A DNA stretch of 64,000 nt from Owenia fusiformis (Eukaryota; Annelida; Polychaeta; Sabellida; Oweniidae). The notes under the pieces are model-generated. The model was not told where the DNA came from. It did not search any database and was given only the letters and a program-made list of their open reading frames with translations. A program made the position numbers and the translations under genes. The stretch spans positions 17,717,513-17,781,512 of the forward strand of contig CAIIXF020000004.1 of the NCBI GenBank assembly GCA_903813345.2, given 5' to 3'. Every line of letters starts with the position of its first letter. Positions within the stretch are counted from its first letter, which is position 1. Shown one piece after another: positions 54,060-64,000 of this stretch.

Positions 54060-57040
54060 GCATTTATCATTTTCTAAAATAGAATTTATTTCTAAATTTA
54101 CATTTCCAAACTGTCAATTTTAACCCAAACTTGCTTAAAATATTTACGAACTATTTCTTTATACGGCGTTTATGGAAGTAATTCGGTAATCAAATGCTCA
54201 GGCGGGAATTTTAAATTCACGAAATAATATGAGATGAGTACTGATTAGGCAAGGCAAAATAGGATATCAAGATGAAGCTGATATAAACTCAGCTAAATTA
54301 GTGAGAAAATTGGAAAACAACAATATGAATCATGTCAACTTGTTCTATCCTATAGCGACATATTCCAGCGCGACCCAACTATAGTAGGCCTAAAATTGAA
54401 AACCTGGTGGCCAGCAACTAATTTTTCCCTCAATTTATTTAGATTGTCACAAGAATGTGTCATGAAACACGAGGTTAGAAAACGTAGGCTAGATTCTTTT
54501 TTTGAAGCCAGGCATACATATTTGATCGTCATTTGGTCATGTTGGTGATCTTTCTAACCTAAACTATTAATTAACACCAGTAGACGATAAAACGGCACAG
54601 TTCACTATCTCAGGGCTCTCTGAATGATGGATTAGTAGCTTTGATGGATGTATTCGTAATTGAGAAAAATTACTTACAATAAGAAATGTGTTCGTTAATT
54701 ATATTCATATCAATTAATAAGTAGTAGCTAGAGATTTGATACACAAATAATATTTACTTGCGTCAATAGTCTACATGCTTGAATAAGCCATCACATATCT
54801 TATTTATCAGTGGCAAGACAGTGATTGATGATCTTTATAATGCATCTACTATTCTGGTCCGACTTTTATTGGAATTTATGCATGGTTTTGTGTTAACAAT
54901 ACCGTTTGCGCACTCTGGCTGACATAAAATGTTACGTCTGCTAATGTAGTCTATGTGGGTCTAAGTGTATTACGTGCCTTCCCCAACCCATTAGCAACAA
55001 GACAATATTTAGTCCAGCTCATGTCAATTTTTAAAGTTTTAAAATCACCAGTCAGCTAATGTATTTCTTTTTGAACCAGATAGATTAGTCGTGCTTCAAT
55101 GCCCCACTCAGTGATGTGTAAGTAAATAAGGAGGGACGGTCCAGGATATTGAAAGTAAACAAGATGGATGGCGCTTTTAGTAATGTCGGAGACTTGTGTT
55201 GGATTCAAGTCTCATTTCACGCCCCTGTATTTCCCTTCATCACAAAACCAAGTATTTGATCTCAAAGAGGAAGGTGCTCAAAGTCAGTTTATTTGGATTT
55301 GGGAGGGGGGTCATTAACAGGAACTTCGTAAAGATCAAAAATTCTAAATCAATGGTTGAAACCATGGGAATTTTGATGTGATAGTAAGAGAACAATGGAC
55401 TTACGAATTCTTAACGTTTACCTTACTTACGTAAATGTTTATAATAGTTTTACGTCAACGACCTTCAGGTTAGGGAATTGTCATAGGAACGCTCAATACG
55501 AGGTCATTGGTGGCAACTAAAAAGAAAATACCAGGCATTTATTTTTTAACACATCGTGTCTTCTCTTCTCGGAACAAAGCTTTCTTTTCCTGGCCTTGAT
55601 TAAACATTTGAATTGGGTTTGCTTGTTGAACCACGTCAAGCACCACTAGAGCGTAACATCCGTGATCATACTTATACGTTTATGGTTTACTTTATATAGA
55701 TTCTGAGACACATCTGAGAGGATAATACAAATACGCTAATCATTCCGTAAAGGTCAGAGTATATTTCTGGATTTACTGACATCTTTGTTTCTCTAAAATC
55801 GATTCTTATCACTTCTTTTCAAAGGTTCTTATCTCTAAATTCTTCAACATAAAAACAAGCTTATCTTCGCAACAAAGAGTTTCTAGAATTGTATTTTCAT
55901 GAACACACATCAGCTTATGGCTGTCTGTGAATATATTCTTTGTTTGTATGTGCTTTTGTTATCTAGGGTGATTTATGTCATTCCCCTAACCCCAGAATCG
56001 TTTCAATCAAGTTAATAGCCGGAGAATACACTGTTGCTCAAATTGGTGGAGGATGCGTCTTTCTCTTCATGTCACCGAATTCCGTAATTCTTAACAAAGA
56101 TACGCTTAACATACCAGTTCAAGCAACGAGCTATAGACTTAATACTGTTTACTCCAATATGTTTATTTTCTATACCTCTACCTTTCCATTTTCTAAATGT
56201 TTTGGGCTGATTTTGGATATTAGACATCTTGGTAGTTTTCTTTATGTTTTTAAACGAAACTTTAAGTTAGAAAGCAACTGAAATCAGTGTATCCAAAGTA
56301 ACATTTGGATACTCCTTTTATACTCCATAATTATGTACAAGTGTGTAGCATACGTTTTTCTCGTGAAATAATGCATCTTATTATTATACAGTACAATTCA
56401 TGTCCATTGTTTCCCGTTCTTTTCGATATAAGAACCGTGTTTTGGAAGTTTGATTGGGACTTATTTTTAGCAGGCATACAATTAATTAGCAACAGTGTCA
56501 GTCTCGCGGTGAGCGATCGAATCGAATACACACTGCTTCTCGTGCTATTTACTTTGCGGTTTGGACTAATGTCATCTGGACTAATGTACAATACTATAAA
56601 ACGATACAAGATAATGATATAAATAAATCCTATTGTTAATGTACATGTAGAAACAGAAACGTTGTCAATGCGAAGATCCATCATAGAAACGATTGAACTG
56701 ACGGAAACACACTTGCTATTACTGAACATTGGACTAACGTCCCATCATTCATGAAATTGACGTAACCAAGGATGAAATTAAAAATACTATAATGACTGGC
56801 ATCTTTCTTTTCGATCATTGCAGCATCATTAATGTAACATCCATCATACACCTCAAGACAAAAAGTAATGGAAATGTACAAAATTTATAAACTTGGGACT
56901 CGATTTGGAATTCAATTCAATGGATGCAGAGCGCAATACGGATTAAGTTTATAGAATTATATAACTTTTGCGAAATAGGGTTTATAGTGATTGAAGACTG
57001 GTATGGGACAAATGGCTGATACGATGTGCTGTTTATATTA
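54060..57040. other. Intergenic, no gene recognised
   Basis: An ATG with a good context at 55164 (AACAAGATGGATGGCGC) starts a short frame. No splice donor or relative was found for it. Confidence 0.4.
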
Positions 57041-57045
57041 GCATC

Positions 57046-57084
57046 ATGACCAGAACTCTTGTTTTTATTTTGGCTCTGAATACC
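57046..57084 (+). CDS. Possible signal-peptide exon (candidate gene start)
   Basis: ATG opens MTRTLVFILALNT, a basic start plus hydrophobic run typical of a signal peptide, directly followed by the strong donor ACC|GTAAGT. It joins in phase 0 to the candidate exon at 57700. Confidence 0.35.
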
Positions 57085-57699
57085 GTAAGTATTTCCAAGT
57101 TTCTTTTAATTTTAATTTGTTTACATCATATTGGTGCTCCAATCGATTACAGCTTTAACAAGATGTCCAAGTAACTCCCGAATCAGAAGGTCTAACTTAT
57201 CGAGTCATATGACGGCCAAATGTATAGTAACATTTAAAAATATCTACATACAAGTATATGTGTTTTCTCAAAAATCCAAAATAATCAAAATTCAATGAAG
57301 GCCAAAATGGAGAATCATGAGATAAAAACCCATGGGAGAACAATACAACGTAAGCTTAAATGGCAAAATTGTCTGATAAGCTGTAAAAAGTTCATGTCTT
57401 AGACCAATGCAAAACCCAGTGTTATAAGCTTAATAGTCTATAATGCTTTCAATTTCAATGTTTCAATGTATCACTATTTAACGTGCCGTTGGAAAACCAT
57501 ATCCATATTTAATAAAAGGTTATTACGGACATATTTTATTTTCATTTACAGCTAGGCGTCTTGCTTCGGGAATATTACATTTTAGAGTTTCTCCCCTCAC
57601 TTTCTCATCCACAGTCAGAAATAAGTTTGTACTTTTCTAATTTGTTGTTAGACAAGTAATTGCCCTTGCTAATTGCCCTTTGTATTTGTTTTATTTCAG

Positions 57700-57751
57700 A
57701 TATTCCAGATATGTCCAGTAGGGTCTGTTCTAAAACTACTCCCAGACCAGC
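57700..57751 (+). CDS. Possible second exon of the same candidate gene
   Basis: A long pyrimidine tract and TTATTTCAG precede 52 nt encoding IFQICPVGSVLKLLPDQ, ending in donor CAGC|GTAAGT in phase 1. It would extend the hydrophobic core and a cleavage region. No third exon was found before the window ends, so the product is unknown. Confidence 0.33.
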
Positions 57752-57779
57752 GTAAGTATTACAGTACAGACCATTATAG

Positions 57780-60485
57780 GCAGGGGCGGATCTCAAAATC
57801 AATCGCAAAATATTTTTGGGCCTCACCAAAGGAGAGGGGGGGGGGGGGGCTGCCCCCAGATCCCCAGATTGGGCCCAAAATATATTTAGAAAACTAGTAA
57901 AACTATAAAAGTACTCTACCCTATTAGTACACCAAGTTAGAACCACTAGAGACAGTATTTTAGGGTATCTATTAATATAACTCGAGTTTAAAAACACATC
58001 AATTCTTATTTATCCAGTTAATTCAGTCCCAGATGATTGTTGTTAATTAACGGTTACATTGCACAGAGGAGTAACAATGGTCTGAAAAAGGCGAGGCATA
58101 TTTAAAAGAGATGAGCCAAAAGTAACACAAACGAGGATTTGGTACTACTGTATATTGGCATTGCTCTCAGAGTTTCAATAAAAATTGAATATTACTTTTT
58201 CTGTAAAACTGGGTGAGGTAGTTGCTTTGCCTTCCTCGAAACCAATGTGCATTTATATTCAAAGTTGATAATTGGCTAGGTGAGTGTTATTGGAAAGTTT
58301 CGAGTGTAATTAGCAATTTGGAGAAAAGTAATGTTGAGCGACACAAAATGCACAAATGCCATCACTCTTTGTGCCTTGTCGTTAATACTGATTTCGTGAT
58401 GATTAGAAAAAAGTGAAACAGTAACCATCACCATTAATAAGACAATAATCTGATGTTCAAAGTCTCTTCGACCCATTAAATCAAGAAATATTGCTGAATG
58501 GCGTGACTTGGTTAGTTAAACAAATTAGTTGTCTTCCTCTTTCGTTGAAGATGCGCAATAGATATGCGAATATAAACCACCTTAGTCTCCTCTATTATCT
58601 ATTTACTGTTTTTTGCGACATGATTGGAAATTAATGTGCATTCGGGGACGTAGGCTGGATCCAAAAATAGGCGAAGTTTAAGCCATAAAATATATTATAC
58701 CAGCCTACTTTGTCGCAATAATTTTCGCAGTTTGACTAAAAAATGTTGGCGAGGCGCTTGCCTCACTTCTTGCCTCACCTGCCTCATATCAACCTTCGAC
58801 CAGATTTTTGGAATTGATCAACGCCATGCCCGTAGCCAGCTTTTGCCAAGGTGGTGGTTCGCTTTTCAAGAATGTCAGGGGAGGGGGGCTTACATTTGAC
58901 CATTTTGGCCCAAAATCATTTAGAAAGAGCTCAGAATGGTGAAAAACTGCATAATTTTGGGAGAATTTTTGACTTGAATTGAGTGATCACAATCCCTTTA
59001 GACAGCCAACATATCGCATCAGAACAAAAACACTATGCTATTGAATGATTGAGTGGGAGGGGCATTAGAATCTTTTAATTACAAAACAATCTAAAGTAAT
59101 CCGTTACGATATGTCCAATGCCCATTAATCATTCCATGCTGCAATTATATTAGTGAACATTCGCTAATAATAGCTTCCTCTAGAGATATATAAATGATGT
59201 CTTTGCATGTTCTAGATAACTGCACAATTCAACAGAGAAAGCCTTTTGAGGGGGTGGGGGAAGGTAGGGGGCTGGTTTAGTGGACCATGGATGGACGTAC
59301 TATCTGTTTTTCTGTTAAATCAAGAGTCACCTGTTTGGCAATCCGAAAAATTGTGTGTACGCGTCGCCCATTTTCGTTCACTAGGCTCGAACCGTCGATC
59401 GAATGTGGTGAAGACCAGCGTGTCAAGATACACGTAGCGTACCCCTAAATTAACCATTTCCCATCCTTTAGATAATTTATAAATCACTTTCACCGTAGCT
59501 CACGAATACACATTTTATATTGATGTTTTACAGGCTGGTGGGGGAAAATTAACCGAACGCTTTCGTAATTAACAACATATTTAATTTCTCAGGAATTAAT
59601 CCATCTCAAAACACTTGGGGATAGTTCAATAAAAAAAGGTCATTGAACAATTTTCTTTCCAGCACATTTAAGAAAAATATTTTTGTATACTTTCATACAA
59701 TTACAACCTTTGTAGTTGTAATAGTTAAGAAAGTGTACTGATTTTTGCGAAGTGCCCAATATTTCAGATATATGAGTAAGTAACCGACAATGTACCATGA
59801 CCTTCGGGAATGATATCCGAAGAGCCTGAATTAATTATTTTCATTCTCTAATACGTAGATTTCTGAAATCATACCATAGTTCGGATTTTTGTGTGTAAAA
59901 TACTTACGATGCCCGAAATTAACATTAGAGGCATCGAACATGATTGTATCCCAACTGGCGAACGTTTTGCGGCAAACCCTTTATAAATCTAAAACCATTC
60001 TATATGAATGATCCACAGGGCAGACAATATAACAATTTGGCCGATAAATAACGAATCAATACAATGCGTCTTCCTTATCTAAGCCGGCCATGAGGAGAAC
60101 CACCTTGTTATTTTCTCTGATTTATATCTGTCCATCTCAATTGAACTGTAATGCAAAATTATACAAATGTGATAAAACAGGAGATACGGCTTTTTATTAA
60201 CCAATATTTCAGCAAACATTATCCAATGTTCTATAGATCTACAGCGTCTGATATTAGTGCAACTACTCACTGGTAGATTATCATTCTAAATTCTGATACT
60301 CATAACATTTCTGTCTTCAATTTGAGAAATATGCTAGAAAGAAACTAATAGAAGACCATTGTTTCTCACGATGGTAAATTATCATTGCGCCCACTTTATA
60401 TTATAGCAGTCACTTACATTTTACCTTTACAAATATCTCAATCAAAGAATTCCGAAATCTCAACAGCACAATGATTCTCTGAATG
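57780..60485. other. Intergenic or intronic, no gene recognised
   Basis: It contains transposon fragments: CAGGGGCGGATC at 57781 followed by a 14-G run (57836-57849), and a lone CGTAGCCAGC at 58831. G-rich stretches at 58875 and 59250 are also present. Confidence 0.4.
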
Positions 60486-60491
60486 CTAATG

Positions 60492-60683
60492 ATGGGCGTA
60501 GCCAGGCATGAGACGAGACAACTCTCTCATCACAAATTACAGAAAAATAAGATTAGAAAATGTGAAAATAAGTCTAACCATATCTTATTATATTGCCTTT
60601 ACCTCATATTTGTCTCGCCTGTATAGATTTGCCTCACCTATTTAAATTAGCCTCACTTAAGTATAGATACCGGCTACGCCCAT
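60492..60683. mobile_element. hAT-like MITE, GGGCGTAGCC ends
   Basis: ATGGGCGTAGCCAGGCATGA at the left and ATACCGGCTACGCCCAT at the right are inverted repeats, with TGCCTCACC words inside. The short repeat AATG flanks both ends. Confidence 0.6.
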
Positions 60684-61175
60684 AATGTACATATAGCTAG
60701 CTCGAGGCTTTCTGGCTCATTTAATAGGCACGATGGCCATGTACCATAATCGCTGAACTATATTCAGATTATCATACATCTCCTAATAGATTGTAACATC
60801 TTATAGAAAAAATGTTACTTCACTAACGATCGTATTAAGCAGATAACTAATGATATTGGATGTTTTCCTTTTAAAAGATGGCTCACAAAAGATCACGAAC
60901 TGATACCTTGAAAAGTATCAAGCGTAAGTTCTGCCTTGATCTTTTCAAGAATTATGAAACACATTTCGTGCTACATTTAATGCTCTATCATGATAACGGT
61001 GCATTGATTGTGTTTTTCAAAAACAACATTGTTTTCATATTTCCGCTACTTTTTTCTCACTTGGGGAATTAGATTGGACGAATAGAATGAAATGTAATAT
61101 GAATTAATGCATAGACAGGTCCACAAGTCGTTTATGTTGATTAACTTCATATAATTCTTTCCTTTTACTCTTTAA

Positions 61176-61776
61176 AGGAATATTCCTTGCCAAACCATCT
61201 CTCTCCTCATATGGTAGCTATAACCATATATATGCTTGCCATGTTTAGCAAAACACGCAAAAATATTTTGATATGGTCAAATTTGATCACTTAGAAATGT
61301 GATGCTCAATTCCAGTAAGCTGCCATCTTTTAAAATTTCACACAGGAAGTGATGTCATCGACTCTCAACTTTGCATATAGCATTAGGTGAGGAGCTATTA
61401 AGAATTACAAAACCAGCTAAATATTCTTTTTCAACTTTGTATCTTATTTAATCCTTCTGAAAATCCCTTCTTTTATTCTGAGTTGCCAAGCCCTGAAAAT
61501 ATTTTTGCACAGAAAGTAATGATCACTTGTCTAGAAGTGATTTTGTGCTACTTTCCTATACTGTTATGGGCAAGGTTATAGAAGTTGAGAGTTGATGACA
61601 TCACTTCCTGCAAGAAATCTTAAAGATGGCAGCTCACTGGAAATAAGCACTAGATTTTTAAATGATCAATATTGACCATATTAAAACATTTTCCCATGTT
61701 TTGCTAAATATGGAAACTATATATATGATTATAGCTACCATATCAAGAGAGAAAGGGTCTGGCAAGGAATATTCCT
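61176..61776. mobile_element. Large foldback MITE, TTAA target site
   Basis: Arms of about 200 bp (AGGAATATTCCTTGCC..., then GATATGGTCAA and AGGAAGTGATGTCATC) are inverted around a unique centre. TTAA abuts each end (61172-61175 and 61777-61780), as in piggyBac-type insertion. 601 bp, no coding. Confidence 0.85.
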
Positions 61777-62056
61777 TTAAAGATCTGTTATCAAATTATA
61801 TACATTACATGTACTGTGCCTAAATGTAAGTTGTGTATTAAACGTGGCTATTAAACTGAAAGTACAGCAACTACTTGAATTTGTATTTTGGACTGATAAT
61901 TTGCAATAAAATGACCTAAATAAAAACAACTTCATATAATTGTTTAGAAAACGTTGTATCTTTATCATAGCATCAATTTTATTTTTTCAAAAGTTACAGT
62001 TTAAAACAGCTAGATTTAGAAGATTTATCTCGTCACATTTTATTGTTATACATGTA

Positions 62057-63134
62057 CGAAGGTTGTCCCAGAAGTAATGCACTATATGCTCTAACTTGCT
62101 TCAATATTCTTCAATTCAGCTGAAATTTTGTGTATATAACAATTGAAGTTTTATCTATTATATCCTTAAGTTTCAGCATCCAACATGAATATTAAGTATT
62201 AATATGGTTGCTATAGCAACATGGGGGTAGGGTTGGGCGGGGCAGGTACCAAATTTTCTAATCATGAAAAGATCCAAAGTGTTATTTTATTAATATGTCT
62301 TTCTTTTAAATGATCAAAATGTTTGGGAAATTGTTAAATTTATTCAGCATGATGTTAAACAAGTACAAATAATGACATTTATCACTGTGTTGTCATAATA
62401 TCACAGTTCAATAGTCACAAATTCAAATACAGTCACAGTAAAAAAATTGCAAAAACGACTGCAATTCTCACCTGATAACAGAAGGCCTTGCGTTTGGTGG
62501 CCTAATTTCATGCTTCACTTGGACTTACAGTCACGCAAAACTTATGCTACCATGAAGAAAGTATATAAGGAGTATATACCAGATAGGACTACAATCATGA
62601 GGTGGCAGAAGAGATTTAAAAGAGATGACTTGACCCTAGATGACAACTCCAAACATGGGAGGCAAAAACTCCACAAGTCACGGTGGAGGAGATTACCAAG
62701 AGTGTTTGACCTGACAGGCATCAAAAGTACATAACATGTCATGCATGCAAAGGGAAATATTTTGAGAAAATGTGAAATGGGACACTGTGCAATATACATC
62801 CATTAAATCTATAAGATGTGCTCATTGTAATTTAGTATCTTAAAACGTATTTTTGGGCATACTTCTTAAAGCTACACAAAATGGTATTTGTTGATTAATT
62901 ATTTCATATTTTCAATTTTTTATTCCTTTTGACGTGACTGTATAACCTGCCCCACCCTACCCAAACTCACCAACTTGATTTTATTATAACATCAATATTG
63001 TTTTATCAGTCAACATGAAAATTTGTAGAATAATCAAAATGTCTCTGAGGAACATTTACTGAAAAGTTCATGGAAAAATATCAATCATTGATAAAGTTAG
63101 AGCATATAGTGCATTACTTCTGGGACAAGCCTCG
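62057..63134 (+). mobile_element. mariner-type element, internally deleted
   Basis: About 38-bp inverted repeats (CGAAGGTTGTCCCAGAAGTA, then ATGCACTATATGC, at the left; inverse at the right with two changes) are flanked by TA at 62055-62056 and 63135-63136. The interior retains a piece of a transposase-like N-terminus but no DDE catalytic domain. Confidence 0.88.
62447..62734 (+). pseudogene. Remnant of mariner transposase N-terminal region
   Basis: A 95-codon frame without an ATG. TTIMRWQKRFKRDDLTLDDN followed by SKHGRQK resembles the helix-turn-helix and the linker before the catalytic domain of mariner transposases (pattern RWFxxFRxGDxSLEDxPRxGRP). The frame ends about 400 bp before the right end; no catalytic residues follow. 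Confidence 0.6.
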
Positions 63135-63447
63135 TATGTGAAAAAATTCGCGCTATTTTTCATAAATAGACGTTTTAATCCTCGTTCGCTTTCTCAGTGA
63201 AACGCTGCTAAGCCCAATTTAATCCAAGGTTGTCTTCCTATCTACTTAAAACAATGCAATACGTATGTTGTATGCCGTAGTTATAAAACCATGGACGTGA
63301 AGTAAATCCCCAGTGATAAAGACCACTGTATCTTGACGTGTGGTGAGAAACGTCGTCATTGATATTTGAAACCTTCGTAGACATTTGTACTAGAATTATC
63401 ATGCAATGAAAGCTGCTTATTTTGTAGCGGAACTAGCAATGAAAAAC

Positions 63448-63565
63448 AAGGCATTAACATGCAAAATGTCACCACCTGCCATTTTCCACAGACGCCGGCT
63501 GCTACCCCCGAACACCGTCCACAAAAATGTTCAGACTATATAATATGTCACCACCTGTGGTATAT
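63448..63565 (+). repeat. Dispersed 'GTGGTGACAT' element, last copy
   Basis: It starts ACAAGGCATTAACATGCAAA and ATGTCACCACCTGCC, with GACGCCGGCTGC inside, and ends ATATGTCACCACCTGTGG. Confidence 0.65.
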
Positions 63566-63569
63566 CAGT

Positions 63570-64000
63570 ATATATATTGAAATATCGCAGAAACCGCTTC
63601 AACAGAAAACAAAATGTAAGAGCAATTGAATTGAAAATAGTTAATTTGAAATGAAATATTGAAGCAGGTGAACAAAGTCAAGAAAAACTCTGAAAACAAA
63701 GGATACAAAACGCATCAAGGGAGAATAAAATTACAAAATTGGAGATTTTATTTCGTAATTTACGGATTCAAAACAATATACAAACCATTCCATTCCATTC
63801 GGAATGTAGTTCCTATTAGTTATATACAGGGATACAGAAATCTTTACAGGGTTCATTTAACATGAAAGTGCAGTCAAGGAAAGGCCTGGGTTAATACGAA
63901 AATGAAGGTCTAGGATAGGTCGAATATATAGTTAAGTTGCCTCGCTAATCTCACATTCTGAAATAAAAGCCCATGGGCGTTATTCTTAGTACAGTATATG
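63570..64000. other. Window end, nothing recognised
   Basis: AT-rich sequence without an exon or repeat that I can support. Confidence 0.4.

Noticed and set aside
60878-60923. Short ATG exon (MAHKRSRTDTLKSIK) with a good GTAAGT donor
   Set aside because: Its phase does not fit the candidate exons at 57046/57700 (joining gives an early stop), and no partner exon was found.

Overview
This is AT-rich, intron-rich animal nuclear DNA. It carries short coding exons with GT-AG introns, very many miniature inverted-repeat transposons (MITEs) and one young Ty3/gypsy-type LTR retrotransposon. Two genes are recognisable: an FBXO45-type F-box/SPRY gene, and a paired-like homeobox gene whose homeodomain most resembles Repo (reversed polarity), a class I recall as missing from vertebrates. 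Together these point to an invertebrate bilaterian, probably marine; I cannot fix the phylum from sequence alone.

Layout. 1-12.5 kb: no gene recognised; a 1.37-kb DNA transposon with TCGCA-rich ends (2888-4255), several MITEs, and a dispersed element (about 8.4-9.5 kb) with a dense cluster of AGGTCA half-sites. 12.5-15.8 kb: FBXO45 (+), three exons, with intron 1 filled by foldback elements and a minisatellite. 15.8-20.4 kb: tandem repeats and a MITE with a perfect 8-bp target duplication. 20.4-24.5 kb: Repo-like gene (-), five exons, with a 62-bp satellite in intron 3 and a CACCTG-rich foldback in intron 1. 24.5-31 kb: no confident gene; one possible cysteine-rich exon and a TTAA-flanked MITE. 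31-53.8 kb: a nine-exon gene (-) for an acidic, largely disordered protein of about 763 residues that I do not recognise. Its last intron holds a composite LTR element (32169-44320), antisense to the host gene and starting 24 bp from the last splice acceptor. 53.8-64 kb: no confident gene; a possible signal-peptide exon pair, MITEs and a mariner remnant.

The most unusual material is in two places. (1) The LTR element has a leader array of conserved GTGC-N3AAC-GCAC hairpins, an RGG-repeat Gag tail instead of zinc knuckles, a textbook -1 frameshift signal abutting the gag stop, an open frame inside the LTR, and a second damaged copy sharing one LTR. (2) There is a class of extremely small, wholly palindromic insertions (43 and 82 bp) with perfect 8-bp target duplications; one of them has its empty site preserved in the opposite arm of a larger inverted repeat.

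All exon models were assembled by hand from splice consensus and reading phase. No database search or transcript data were available.
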